DNA of 64,000 nucleotides from Palsa-1033 sp963735455 (GCA_963735455.1 CAVTKZ010000002.1:496001-560000); one strand, 5' to 3'. Counted from the first letter of the stretch, positions 9,402-23,474 are shown. The notes: a model not told the origin generated them from the sequence alone. Translations and numbers: made by a program.

Positions 9402-11045
9402 TCAGCTGGCGAGGGGTGGCATCACGAGCCGATCCTTGGGAAAGATATCTCCGACCGGCAGATCCTCGGGAATGTAGCCGACCATACCCATCTCGGGGAT
9501 GTCGAGGCCCTGCAGCTCGGTTGCGGCCGAGACCCGCATGGGGATGAACCGGTTGAGCACCTTGAAGAAGACGTATGAGGCGCCGAAGGCCCAGGCGAAG
9601 CACACAGCGGCACCGATCACCTGGGCGACGAACTGGCCCACGTTGCCGTAGAACAGGCCGGTCACCGAGACCCCGCCGTAGTTCGACGTGCCGTCGGCGA
9701 ACAAGCCAGTCGCGAGCACGCCCCACAGGCCATTCACCCCGTGAACGGCGACCGCGCCGACCGGGTCGTCGACCTTGAGGACCTTCTCGATGAAGACCGC
9801 GGCAAGGCAGACCAGGACCCCGGCAACGAGTCCGATGATCGAACCGGCGATCGGGCCGACGAACCCCGACGGTGCCGTGATCGCGACCAGCCCGGCCAGC
9901 ATCCCGTTGACCATCATCCCCGGGTTCGGCTTCTTCTCGGTCCACCAGGTGTAGACCATCGCCGAGAACGCGCCGAAGCCGGATGCCAGCAGGGTCACGA
10001 CCGCCACGATCCCGATCCGCAATGCACCGTTGCTTGAGGCACCGAACGTGCTGCCGGGGTTGAAGCCGAACCAGCCGAAGGCCAGGATGAACGTGCCCAG
10101 GATCGCCAGGACGATGTTGTGGCCGGGGATCGTGTTGGCCGAGCCGTCCTTGTTGTACTTGCCAATTCGCGGGCCGAGGACGATTGCCCCGGCCAGGGCG
10201 CACCAGCCACCGACCGAGTGGACGACGCCCGACCCGGCGAAGTCGGCGTAGCCGGCGCCCAGGCCGATCGAGCCAAGCTGGCTCAGCCAGCCGCCACCCC
10301 ACGCCCAGTTGGCGAAGACGGGATACAGGATCGCCGAGATGAACAGGCCGTAGACGACGAACGGCTTCCAGGCGAAGCGTTCGGCCATCGAGCCGGTCGG
10401 GATCGTCGCGGCCGTATCCATGAAGACGAGCTGGAACAGGAAGAAGGCGACGACGCCGACGTCATAGGTTGATCCAGTGAGGGCAAAGCCGGTCCCGCCG
10501 ATCAGGCCCCAGCTGGTTCCTCCGATCGTCAGCCCGACCTCGTGGCTGAGCGGGTGGAGGCCGCCGAGGTTGACCACCCCAACCACCCCCAGGCCACCGA
10601 AGGCGATCGCGAAGCCGATCAGGTAGAAGCCGACGATCCCGATCGCATAGATCATGAAGTTCATCGACATCGTGTGAAGGGCGTTCTTGGCCCGCGTGAA
10701 GCCCGTCTCGACGAGCGCGAAGCCGGCCTGCATGAACATGACCAGGAAGCCGGTCACCAGCAGCCAGGTGATGTTGATCGCCAGCCGATTCTCGTCGACC
10801 AGGTCGGCCAGCTTGGCGGCGAACGGCTCGGCGGTCTGGGCCTTGGTCAGGTCATCGCTCGTAATCGTTCCGGGTGCCAACCCGACCAGGTTCGTGCCCG
10901 AGGCGGTCGTCAGGCCGGCCGTGTCGCCACCGGTCTTGTCCACCGCACAGCCGGCCACCAGAAGCACGGCAAAGATCGCGAGGATGCCGAGTGTGGCAAC
11001 GCGCCGCACTCGGCTCGCGGGCAATGAGTTGCCGGGGGTCCTCAT
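9402..11045 (-). CDS. amt: ammonium transporter Amt
   Basis: 547 residues. The ATG at 11045 is chosen because AGGAGG sits 6 nt upstream. The N-terminus is a signal-like helix ending in a lipobox-type LVAGC, followed by about 60 periplasmic residues. The Amt core then shows eleven or so helices with the family motifs VETGFTRAKNALHTMSMN, PTGSMAERFAWKPF, FAGSGVVHSVGG and GFNPGSTFG. Amt trimers conduct ammonium under nitrogen limitation. No PII gene (glnK) is adjacent; instead the gene is third in an operon with a cation:proton antiporter and a TPR protein. Family call is secure; the lipoprotein-like N-terminus is unusual. Confidence 0.93.
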   Translation of the reverse strand: MRTPGNSLPASRVRRVATLGILAIFAVLLVAGCAVDKTGGDTAGLTTASGTNLVGLAPGTITSDDLTKAQTAEPFAAKLADLVDENRLAINITWLLVTGFLVMFMQAGFALVETGFTRAKNALHTMSMNFMIYAIGIVGFYLIGFAIAFGGLGVVGVVNLGGLHPLSHEVGLTIGGTSWGLIGGTGFALTGSTYDVGVVAFFLFQLVFMDTAATIPTGSMAERFAWKPFVVYGLFISAILYPVFANWAWGGGWLSQLGSIGLGAGYADFAGSGVVHSVGGWCALAGAIVLGPRIGKYNKDGSANTIPGHNIVLAILGTFILAFGWFGFNPGSTFGASSNGALRIGIVAVVTLLASGFGAFSAMVYTWWTEKKPNPGMMVNGMLAGLVAITAPSGFVGPIAGSIIGLVAGVLVCLAAVFIEKVLKVDDPVGAVAVHGVNGLWGVLATGLFADGTSNYGGVSVTGLFYGNVGQFVAQVIGAAVCFAWAFGASYVFFKVLNRFIPMRVSAATELQGLDIPEMGMVGYIPEDLPVGDIFPKDRLVMPPLAS

Positions 11046-11076
11046 TCGATACCTCCTCATTCCTCCACTGGGATGC

Positions 11077-11529
11077 TCAATCGGCCGCCGACGGCCGGTG
11101 CAGGAACGCTGGTCGACGCCAACGTGGGAACGAGGCCTTCCGGACGATCGACCGGCTGGCCCGGCGGCGTGTCTCGCCCAACAGCGTCCGCGCCGCAGCT
11201 GCGTCGCGCGAGCCGTGGGCGGCAACCTGCAGCGCCTGCTTGAAATGGACCTCGGCGGCGTCGAGATCGCCCAGCCGGAGATCAAGCTCGCCGCCCTTGA
11301 GATTGGGCGCGAAACGATCCGGGCCGAGGGTCAGGGCACGGGCCATCGCTTCGCGGGCCGCGCCGATCTTGCCCTGCACGATCCAGGCTGTCGCCAGGTA
11401 GGCCAGGGCTTCGGCGTCCTCTGGACGGGCCGCGACCACCTCGCACAGGAGCGGCTCGGCCTCATCGACCTGTTCCCGGGCGAGGGCGACCAGCCCAGCC
11501 CGGAACTTCGAGGCGAGTTCTTCATTCAT
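11077..11529 (-). CDS. tetratricopeptide-repeat protein
   Basis: 150-residue soluble protein built of about three TPR helix pairs between residues 5 and 120 (EQVDEAEPLLCEVVAARPED, AEALAYLATAWIVQGKIGAA, LGDLDAAEVHFKQAL), with a basic, probably unstructured tail. TPR units mediate protein contacts. The ATG overlaps the antiporter stop (ATGA) and the stop lies 31 bp before the amt ATG, so it is translated between two membrane-transport genes. It occupies the place where many bacteria keep the amt regulator glnK; a regulatory or scaffolding role towards either transporter is inference. Confidence 0.75.
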   Translation of the reverse strand: MNEELASKFRAGLVALAREQVDEAEPLLCEVVAARPEDAEALAYLATAWIVQGKIGAAREAMARALTLGPDRFAPNLKGGELDLRLGDLDAAEVHFKQALQVAAHGSRDAAAARTLLGETRRRASRSIVRKASFPRWRRPAFLHRPSAAD

Positions 11530-12815
11530 CGCGCGCTGTCTCTGTCGTAGGCGGTCATGGCCATGACGCGGGCCAGCTCCGGCGCGGACTCACTCGGTCC
11601 AACCGGGAAGCCTGCCAACGGGCGTGCCTCGGGCTGGCGAGTCGCCCAGCGAGCCCAGATCGCGAGGCCGACCGGGGTGATCACGGTCGTGGCCAAGGCA
11701 ATCAGGACCACGGCTGCGTACAGCCCGGAGCCGATTGCGCCCGACTGCAGGCCGAGTGATGCCGCCACCAGGGCGACCTCGCCGCGGGCGATCATCCCGG
11801 TCCCGACAAGCACCGATGAACGCCCGTCAAGGCCGCCCAGCCGGGCTCCGATGCCCGAGCCGATCAGCTTGCCCAGGACGGCCACCCCAAGCAGGGCCAG
11901 GGCCAGGGGCAGGACGGGGCCGACCGTGCGCAGGTCGGCCGCCAGCCCGATAGCGACGAAGAAGACCGGCACGCAGAACGACTCGCCGGCGTGAGTCAGG
12001 CGGTCGCGGACGTTCGGCGCGACCGGCGATTCGGCCAGGGCGAAGCCGGCCAGGTACGCGCCTGTGATCCCAGCCAGGCCGCCCAGCGCCTGGAAGGCCC
12101 AGGCTGCCGCCAGGACCAGGGCGACCGCTGCCGCGCTGCCGCCGCCCCGCAGGTGGAGATGGCCGATGGCGGTCCCGAGCCGGGTGCCGAACAGCTTGAT
12201 CGCCAGGGCACTCGCCAGCAGGGTGAGGGCCATCGGCACGATCGTGACCAACGGCGAGGTCCCACCCGCGCTCGATGCCGCGACGACCAGGGCGAGGACG
12301 ACCAGGCCGATCACGTCGTCGATCACGGCCGCGCCGAGAACGACCATTCCGGCCTGCGACCGGAGCAAGCCCAACTCACCGAGGACGGCTGCGGTGATCC
12401 CCACACTCGTGGCCGTCAGGATGGCGCCTACGAACAGGGCGGCGCGCAGGTCGGAGCCGCTGGCGATCGCGACCGCCGCGCCGCCACAGAACGGCAGGAT
12501 CACGCCGCCGGCCGCCGCCAGAAGCGCCGCCCGACCGACCCGGCGCATCAGGATCCGGTTGGTCTCAAGACCGGCGATCGCCAGGATGCACAGGGCTCCG
12601 ATCTCGGCAAGGGTTGTCACGATCGCACTCGTCCCGACGAGTCCCAGCAGGCTCGGCCCGAGGATCAGGCCGGCCGCGATCTGACCAACGGCGCGCGGCA
12701 AGCGGACGCTCGACGCGATCAGCGCGCCGATCTCAGCCCCGACCAACACGACGACAAGGGTCAACAGGATGTCATTCACGTGGCCATCGTCGGCCGGGAC
12801 GATCACCCACGCCAC
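11526..12815 (-). CDS. Kef-type (CPA2) cation:proton antiporter
   Basis: 429 residues, about twelve membrane helices. The CPA2 signature is visible: a TATSVGITAAVLGELG helix followed by the paired-aspartate ion-binding site in AAVIDDVIGLVVLAL. There is no C-terminal TrkA-N or RCK domain, so it lacks built-in nucleotide regulation; the downstream TPR protein could fill that role, which is speculation. It is the first gene of an operon with the TPR protein and amt. The given GTG start may be about 12 codons too early, since another GTG precedes NDILLTLVVVLVGAE. The ion (K+ or Na+) cannot be told. Confidence 0.85.
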   Translation of the reverse strand: MAWVIVPADDGHVNDILLTLVVVLVGAEIGALIASSVRLPRAVGQIAAGLILGPSLLGLVGTSAIVTTLAEIGALCILAIAGLETNRILMRRVGRAALLAAAGGVILPFCGGAAVAIASGSDLRAALFVGAILTATSVGITAAVLGELGLLRSQAGMVVLGAAVIDDVIGLVVLALVVAASSAGGTSPLVTIVPMALTLLASALAIKLFGTRLGTAIGHLHLRGGGSAAAVALVLAAAWAFQALGGLAGITGAYLAGFALAESPVAPNVRDRLTHAGESFCVPVFFVAIGLAADLRTVGPVLPLALALLGVAVLGKLIGSGIGARLGGLDGRSSVLVGTGMIARGEVALVAASLGLQSGAIGSGLYAAVVLIALATTVITPVGLAIWARWATRQPEARPLAGFPVGPSESAPELARVMAMTAYDRDSAR

Positions 12816-12878
12816 GGTCGGGGCGCGGAGGCCGATGGTCGGGTCGGTTGCCGGCCGGTTGCGGTTTCGGGACAGCAG

Positions 12879-13604
12879 CTAGCCCGGCTCGACGACGTCG
12901 CCGCCGGCGATCCGCAGGCCATAGCCCCTGCCACGAACGTTGCGCAGGCCCGGATGGCCCTCGGCGACGAGCTTCTGGTTCAAGTGGTTCAGGTGCGTCC
13001 GAAGCGTTTCGAGGTCGACATCTCGGTGATCGGACCAGCCCGCTCGAAGGAGCTTCCAGTGGTCGACGATCTCGCCCCTCCGAGCGGCGATCACCGCCAG
13101 CAGCTCGAACTCGGTCGGCGTGAGGGCCAGGCGATGGCCGCCGACGGTCGCCTCGCGCCGGCCGCCATCGACCGTCAGGCCATCAAGATTGGCCCCGCCG
13201 CCGGTCGTCACGGGCGGTCGCCGGCGGAGGGCGGCATTGACCCGGGCGAGCAGCTCGAGGGGTCGGATGGGGACCGGCACGACGTCCGCGGCGCCGGCAT
13301 CGAGGGCGGCGACCACCCGCTCCTCGTCACGGGTATCGGTGACCACCAGGATCGGTGCGTCGCTCCGGGCGTGGAGCCGGGCGACGAACGACGCGAGATC
13401 TCCTTCGTGGCCGCCCAGGCAGACCACCACGAAATCGGGGGTCTCGCCAACCAACCGTTCGAGCGCCGTCTCGACCCGGTAGGCGGTCACGATCTCGTGG
13501 CCGGCACCACCGAGAGCGTTGGCAATCGCCCCGACGTCGGCCGGGTCGGGCGCCGCCACCAGCGCCCGCAGGCGGGCAGGCGGCAGCCGAGGGCTGTCGG
13601 GCAT
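12879..13604 (-). CDS. OmpR-type orphan response regulator with degenerate receiver (GlnR-like)
   Basis: 241 residues: an N-terminal receiver-like domain (about 10-120) and a C-terminal winged-helix DNA-binding domain (about 140-235, LALTPTEFELLAVIAARRGE to RNVRGRGYGLRI). The phosphorylation site is gone: the strand that should end in Asp reads FVVVCLGG, the N-terminal acidic pair is AAPDPAD, and the conserved switch Lys is absent from VVPVPIRPLEL. No histidine kinase is nearby. It lies between the amt operon and divergent gltB, the setting and type expected of GlnR, the atypical OmpR-family nitrogen regulator of actinobacteria. The start is set by a -10 hexamer 6 nt upstream of the ATG. Confidence 0.82.
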   Translation of the reverse strand: MPDSPRLPPARLRALVAAPDPADVGAIANALGGAGHEIVTAYRVETALERLVGETPDFVVVCLGGHEGDLASFVARLHARSDAPILVVTDTRDEERVVAALDAGAADVVPVPIRPLELLARVNAALRRRPPVTTGGGANLDGLTVDGGRREATVGGHRLALTPTEFELLAVIAARRGEIVDHWKLLRAGWSDHRDVDLETLRTHLNHLNQKLVAEGHPGLRNVRGRGYGLRIAGGDVVEPG

Positions 13605-13610
13605 TGGCTG

Positions 13611-13616
13611 ACGGTA
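13611..13616 (-). promoter_or_regulatory. -10 element, leaderless promoter of the response regulator
   Basis: Minus-strand TACCGT followed by 6 nt and the ATG at 13604. It lies in the 208-bp divergent region shared with gltB, where regulator-binding sites are to be expected. Confidence 0.5.
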
Positions 13617-13769
13617 GCGGCCCCGATTCCCGGCGCCGAGGCCGCCCGGGTCGCGGTTTGGTTGCCGGCTGGTGACGGGCCGGTGACCGGCCCATCTCGC
13701 AACCTTGGCGCGACCCGCCCGTCGTCGAACGGGCGCCTGAGCGGTACCGAACACGGCCGGATCGATCCC

Positions 13770-13775
13770 TACGGT
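13770..13775 (+). promoter_or_regulatory. candidate -10 of gltB
   Basis: Plus-strand TACGGT, 37 nt before the gltB ATG, with an AAGGA ribosome-binding site at 13800-13804. No clear -35 is seen. Confidence 0.3.
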
Positions 13776-13812
13776 CAGGGTCCAGCCGCCGCGAGCTCCA
13801 AGGACCGCCCGC

Positions 13813-18476
<4,664 letters not shown>

Positions 18477-19650
18477 CGGGCGGCCTCGACCCGCAGGGGC
18501 AGGCCAAAGATCTCGATGAACCCGACCGCGCTGGCGTGATCGAACGCATCGTCCGCCTCGTAGGTCGCCAGGCTCCGGTCGTACAGCGAGAGCGGTGAGC
18601 GCCGGCCGACGACGACGGCGTTGCCGTGGTCGAGCCGGATCCGGGCATCGCCGCTGACCACCCGCTGGGACGAGGCGACGTAGCCGCGCAGGTCGCGGTG
18701 CAGGGCGCTGAACCACAGCCCGTCGTAGGTCAGGCGGGCCAGCTCGTCGGCGACCAGCCGGTTGAAGCGGAGGGTGTCCTTGGACAGGGCCAGGCCCTCG
18801 ACCGCCCGGTGGGCGGTGTGCAGGACGGTGGCCGCCGGCGCCTCGTAGATCTCGCGGCTCTTGATCCCGACCAGGCGATCCTCGACGTGGTCGATCCGGC
18901 CCACACCGTGGGCGCCGGCCAGCGCGTGGATCCGTTCGACGAGCTCGAGCGGGGGCAGCCGATCGCCGTCGAGGGCGACCGGGACGCCGCCCTCGAACGA
19001 GATCGTGATCTCGACCGGCTCCGGCGCGGCGCCCGGGGCGACCGTCCATTCGTAGACATCGGCCGGGGGCGCGACCCACGGATCCTCGAGGACGCCGGTC
19101 TCGATCGAGCGGCCCCACAGGTTGGCGTCGATCGAGTAGGGCGAGGCCTTGGTGATCGGGATCTCGATTCCGCGCTCGTTGGCGTAGTCGATCTCCTGCT
19201 CCCGCGACAGGCCCATCCCGACTCGCATCGGGGCGACGACCTCGAGGCTCGGGTTGAGGGCGTGGACCGCGACATCGAAGCGGACCTGGTCGTTGCCCTT
19301 GCCGGTGCAGCCGTGGGCGACGGCGTCGGCGCCCTCGCGGGCCGCCACTTCGCACAGGAGCTGGGCGATCAGCGGCCGGGCCAGCGCGGTGGCCAGCGGG
19401 TAGGCGCCCTGGTACAGGGCGTTGGCCTGCAGGTGGGGCCACACGAAATCGGTAAGGAAGCGCTCCCGGGCATCCACGACGTAGGCCCGCGACGCGCCCG
19501 CGCTCATCGCCCGCTTCTCGACCCCGGCCCGGAGCGAGCCGCCGCCGACGTCCACGGTCAGGGTCACCACCTCGACCCCGAACTGCTCCCGAAGCCAGGC
19601 CACGGCGACCGACGTGTCGAGCCCGCCCGAGTAGGCGAGGACGACCTTGT

Positions 19651-20172
19651 TCATTGGGGGACCTCCGGGTTGGCCTGCGCCTGGATCGCCTGGAAGCGCT
19701 CCAGCCACGCCAGCAGGCGGGGTTCGTCGGCAAACAGGACGAGGAGGGTATTGTCGCCGGCCAGGGTGCCCTCCTGCTCGGTCAGGGTCGACTCGTCGAT
19801 TGCCTGGGCGATCGTCCCGGCGGTCCCCGGAGTCCCGGTCAGGAGCAGGATCAGGCCGCTCCGGCCGACCTGGACCGGGATGTCGGCCAGGATCCGGCGC
19901 AGCCGGGCATCGGTCGCCTGGCGGGCGGCCGGCCGCGGCCCGAGGTCGTCGGTCGAGATGTACACGTGGCGGTCGCCGCGGGTCACCTTGACCAGGCCCA
20001 GCTCGGCGATGTCGCGGCTGATCGTGGCCTGGGTGACGGTGTGGCCGCGGGCCAAGAGGAGCTCGGCCAGCTCGGCCTGGCTGCCGACCGGATGGCTGGC
20101 CACGATCTCGCCGATCGCCCGGCGCCGGTCCAGCGCGCTCGCCTCGAGGATCACCTTGCGTCCATTCATCAT
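19651..20172 (-). CDS. argR: arginine repressor ArgR
   Basis: 173 residues. The N-terminal winged helix (about 1-75) contains SQAELAELLLARGHTVTQ and TISRDIAELGLVKV. The C-terminal oligomerisation and arginine-binding domain has TGTPGTAGTIAQAIDES and the GDNTLLVLF motif. Hexameric ArgR binds paired ARG boxes when arginine is plentiful. Two such boxes overlap the promoter of its own operon, so autoregulation is likely. The start ATG-ATG overlaps the argB stop and the stop overlaps the argG ATG. Confidence 0.93.
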   Translation of the reverse strand: MMNGRKVILEASALDRRRAIGEIVASHPVGSQAELAELLLARGHTVTQATISRDIAELGLVKVTRGDRHVYISTDDLGPRPAARQATDARLRRILADIPVQVGRSGLILLLTGTPGTAGTIAQAIDESTLTEQEGTLAGDNTLLVLFADEPRLLAWLERFQAIQAQANPEVPQ

Positions 20173-20957
20173 GCCGCTCCTGCCGTTGCTGACCGGACCG
20201 CCGTCAGCCGGGTCCCAAAGGTTGGGTCGTCGAGTGCCCGGGCCAGGGCGTTGGGGGCCGAGCCGTCGGCAATGATCGCCTCGGCCCCGTCCCAGCCGAG
20301 GGCCGCCTGGGCGGCCCGGACCTTGGGGATCATCCCGCCGGCGATCACCCCCGCGGCGATCAGCGCCTCGGCTTCGCCCGAGGTCAGGGAGTCGAGACGC
20401 CGCCCATCGCCGTCGCGGATCCCGTCGACATCGGTCAGCATCACCAGCTGCCGGGCGCCGAGGCCCGCGGCGATCCCGGCCGCGGCGTCGTCGGCGTTGA
20501 CGTTGCAGACGATCCCGGTCTCGTCCCGGGCGAGCGGCGCGACGACCGGCACCTGGCCGCCGACGAGGATCGCGTCGAGCAGGTCGCGACGCAGGCCGAC
20601 GACATGGGCCACGAGGCCCATCCCGGGCACCCGCTCGGCAACCAGCAGGCCGCCGTCGACCCCGGACAGGCCGACCGCGTCGACGCCCAGGTCGTGCAGG
20701 CCGGCGACCAGCTCGCTGTTGACGACCCCCCGCAGCACGGCCGCGGCGACCTCGAGGGCGGCGGCATCGGTCACCCGCAGGCCGCCCTCGAAGCGGCTCG
20801 GGACGCCCAGCCGGTCGAGCCATTCGGTGATCCGCTTGCCGCCGCCATGGACCAGGACGACCGGCCGCCGGCGGGCGACCGCCGCGATCTCGGCAAAGAC
20901 CTGCTGCTGCTCGGCGATCGTCGTGCCGCCCAGCTTGATCACCAGGATCTCGCTCAT
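20169..20957 (-). CDS. argB: acetylglutamate kinase
   Basis: 262 residues, amino-acid-kinase fold. Phosphorylates N-acetylglutamate, the committed and often arginine-inhibited step. Visible are VIKLGGTTI (ATP loop), LVHGGGKRITEWLDRL, RFEGGLRVTD and the C-terminal AGGMIPKVRAA. The N-terminal helix that marks arginine-sensitive hexameric enzymes is absent (the Lys of IKLGG is at residue 8). Arginine control may therefore rest with ArgR or argJ; that conclusion is inference. It lies between argJ (10-bp gap) and argR (4-bp overlap). Confidence 0.94.
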   Translation of the reverse strand: MSEILVIKLGGTTIAEQQQVFAEIAAVARRRPVVLVHGGGKRITEWLDRLGVPSRFEGGLRVTDAAALEVAAAVLRGVVNSELVAGLHDLGVDAVGLSGVDGGLLVAERVPGMGLVAHVVGLRRDLLDAILVGGQVPVVAPLARDETGIVCNVNADDAAAGIAAGLGARQLVMLTDVDGIRDGDGRRLDSLTSGEAEALIAAGVIAGGMIPKVRAAQAALGWDGAEAIIADGSAPNALARALDDPTFGTRLTAVRSATAGAA

Positions 20958-20967
20958 CGGGGCCGGC

Positions 20968-22368
20968 TCACGTCGTGTACTCCGCGTTCTCGATCACGTA
21001 TTCCTCGGTCAGGTCACAGCCGAACGCCTCACCCTGCCCGTCGCCCAGGCCGAGGTCGACCCGGACCAGGATCTCCGGAGCGCTCATCGCGGCCCGGGCG
21101 GCCGCGCGGTCGAAGGCGAGCGGCCCGCCTGCGGCGCCGTCGAAGACCGCGTATCCGGCGATCGCGATCCGGAGCCTGGCCGGATCCAGGCTGATCGGAC
21201 GCCCGCCGCGCTCGCCGGCTGCCGCCTCGGACAGGCCGGCGGCCCGGAGGACCACGGCATCGGCCAGGTGGGCGTTGCCGGCCGCGGCGGCGATCCGGCC
21301 CCAGTTCGGATCCCGGCCATGGGCGGCCGCCTTGACCAGTGAGCTGCCCACCACCGAGCGGGCGATGCCCCGCGCATCGGCGTCGTCGAGGGCGCCACTG
21401 ACCTGGCAGGTGAGGAGGGTGGTCGCACCCTCGCCGTCGGCGGCCTGCTGGCGGGCGAGGTCGCGGGCAATCGCCTCGATCGCCCGGCCCAGCTGGCGCG
21501 CCGCGTCGGATCCGGCCCGGACCGGCGCCGTGCCGCTGGCGCCCGAGGCGAGCACGAAGACCGTGTCATTGGTGCTCGTGTCGCCGTCGACGGTCAGCTG
21601 GTTCCAGGTCCGCGCGGCGGCCGGACGAAGCAGGTCGTGGAGGAGGGCCGGCTCGATCGCGGCGTCGGTCAGGATCACCGCCAGCATCGTGGCCATCCCC
21701 GGGTGGATCATCCCGACGCCCTTGGCGCAGCCGCTCACGGTGACCGGCCGGACGGCCAGGCCGTCGAGGTCGGGCAGGGCGATGACCGTGGTCGCCAGCT
21801 TCGTCCGCGAGTCGGTCGTGCGCAGGGCGACGGCGACCGCCTCCCAGCCTTCGTCAGTCTCGCCCAGGCCGGCCGGGACGAGGGCCCTGAGGCCGGCGGC
21901 GATCGGCGCCAGGGGCAGGCGGCTGCCGATGATCCCGGTCGACAGGTGGAGCGTCCGCTCGGCGGCCACGCCGGCCGCCACGGCCACCAGCCGGCCGACC
22001 TCTTTCTGATCGGCGAGGCCCGGCTCGCCGGTCGCGGCGTTGGCGCAGCCCGAGGTGGCCACGATCACCTCGGCCCAGCCCTGGCCGCCGTCACCGCCCC
22101 CGGCCGAGGCCCGCAGGTTCCGGCGGCTGAGGCTGACCGGCGCGGCGGCGAAGGGATGCTGGGTGTAGACGGCAGCCGCGGCGGCCGGTCCACCGGTCGT
22201 CCGGATCACGGCCAGGTCGGGGCGGCCGCTGGCCTTGATCCCGGCGGCCATCGCGCCGGCCGCGAAACCGGCCGGCAGGACCGCCAGGCGATCGACCGCC
22301 GGCAGGTCGCCGGCCAGCGCGGCGAGCGGCTGGCGGGTCCCGACCGAGCGGTCGTCGAGGGTGGTCAT
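20968..22368 (-). CDS. argJ: glutamate N-acetyltransferase / ornithine acetyltransferase
   Basis: 466 residues. Transfers the acetyl group from acetylornithine to glutamate, recycling it, and in bifunctional forms also uses acetyl-CoA. The self-cleavage site that yields alpha and beta chains is in HPGMATMLAVILTDA, with Thr as nucleophile. SGCAKGVGMIHP and DGDTSTNDTVFVLASG are also typical. The gene overlaps argC by 4 bp. argD and argF are not in this operon and must lie elsewhere. Confidence 0.94.
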   Translation of the reverse strand: MTTLDDRSVGTRQPLAALAGDLPAVDRLAVLPAGFAAGAMAAGIKASGRPDLAVIRTTGGPAAAAAVYTQHPFAAAPVSLSRRNLRASAGGGDGGQGWAEVIVATSGCANAATGEPGLADQKEVGRLVAVAAGVAAERTLHLSTGIIGSRLPLAPIAAGLRALVPAGLGETDEGWEAVAVALRTTDSRTKLATTVIALPDLDGLAVRPVTVSGCAKGVGMIHPGMATMLAVILTDAAIEPALLHDLLRPAAARTWNQLTVDGDTSTNDTVFVLASGASGTAPVRAGSDAARQLGRAIEAIARDLARQQAADGEGATTLLTCQVSGALDDADARGIARSVVGSSLVKAAAHGRDPNWGRIAAAAGNAHLADAVVLRAAGLSEAAAGERGGRPISLDPARLRIAIAGYAVFDGAAGGPLAFDRAAARAAMSAPEILVRVDLGLGDGQGEAFGCDLTEEYVIENAEYTT

Positions 22369-23474
22369 GGCGCCAGGGGGAGCTGCTCGAGGCCGGCCGT
22401 CTCGGCCAGCCCGTGGACCAGGTTGAACGACTGGACGGCCTGGCCGGCGGCACCCTTGACCAGGTTGTCGAGGACCGAGATGACCAGGATCCGCGCCGTC
22501 CGCGGGTCGTAGACCGGATGGAGCCGGGCCTCGTTGCTGCCGCTGACGTGCTTGGTCGCCGGCGGTGCGGCCACGACCGACACGAACGGCTCGCCCTCGT
22601 ACGCGCTGGCGAACAGCTCGTCGAGCTCGGCCTGGCTGGTCGCCCGCGTCGGCCGGACGTGGACCGCGGCCAGGATGCCCCGGGTCATCGGGATCAGGTG
22701 CGGCAGGAAGTCGATGCCCCGGGCGCCGGGATTGGCGGCTCCCAGCCCGGCCAGGCCGGCCTCCTGTTCGATCTCGGCCACATGGCGGTGGCCGCCGATG
22801 GCGTAGGCCCGGACGCTCTCGTTCACCTCGCCGAACATGTACTCGGACTTCGTCTCCCGGCCGGCGCCCGAGACCCCACTCTTGGCGTCGATCACCACGT
22901 CGCCCAGCAAGCCGGCCCGGGCCAGCGGGGCGAGGGCCAGGATTGAGGCCGTCGCGTAGCAGCCCGGCGATCCGACGATCCGGACCGGCTGGCCGGCCAG
23001 GGCCAGGAGCTCACGGCGGTGGAGCTCGGGCAGCCCGTAGACGGCCGTCGCCAGGAGGTCCGGCCGGGCGTGCTCGAAGCGGTACCAGCGGGGGTAGTCG
23101 GCGGGGTCCTTGAGCCGGAAGTCGGGGCCCAGGTCGATGACCGTGGCGCCCCCCTCGAGGAGGGTCGGGACGCGCTCCACGGCCGCCCCGTGGGGCAGGG
23201 CCAGGAAGACGGCATCGGCCTCGGGCAGGGACTCGTCGAGCGCCAGGCCGGTCCCCGCGAGATGGGGGTGGACGGTCTCGACGGGCTCAGCAGTCCGTCC
23301 TCGCCCGGCGAGACCGACCAACTCCACGGCTGGATGCCGAGCCAGGATGCGGACCAGCTCGGCTCCGGCGTAGCCAGTGGCGCCGATGATCGCGACACGA
23401 ATGCGCTGATCCGGCGCGCCCTGCCGGCGATCCGTCCCGATCGACTGCCTCGGTGCGTCGAGGCCCGCGCTCAC
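22365..23474 (-). CDS. argC: N-acetyl-gamma-glutamyl-phosphate reductase
   Basis: 369 residues. NADPH-dependent reduction of acetylglutamyl phosphate to the semialdehyde. The nucleotide loop IIGATGYAGAELVRIL begins near residue 29, the catalytic Cys is in GSPGCYATASILAL, and SGVSGAGRETKSEYMF follows. The first 25 residues are an extension not usual for the family. The GTG start overlaps, as GTGA, the stop of a short Arg-rich ORF that begins just after the promoter, so argC translation is probably coupled to it. A start nearer the nucleotide loop would need a non-standard codon. Confidence 0.93.
   Translation of the reverse strand: MSAGLDAPRQSIGTDRRQGAPDQRIRVAIIGATGYAGAELVRILARHPAVELVGLAGRGRTAEPVETVHPHLAGTGLALDESLPEADAVFLALPHGAAVERVPTLLEGGATVIDLGPDFRLKDPADYPRWYRFEHARPDLLATAVYGLPELHRRELLALAGQPVRIVGSPGCYATASILALAPLARAGLLGDVVIDAKSGVSGAGRETKSEYMFGEVNESVRAYAIGGHRHVAEIEQEAGLAGLGAANPGARGIDFLPHLIPMTRGILAAVHVRPTRATSQAELDELFASAYEGEPFVSVVAAPPATKHVSGSNEARLHPVYDPRTARILVISVLDNLVKGAAGQAVQSFNLVHGLAETAGLEQLPLAP

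Noticed and set aside
11046..11285. Longer N-terminus of Amt
   Set aside because: It overlaps the TPR gene in another frame; the ATG at 11045 has AGGAGG at ideal spacing.
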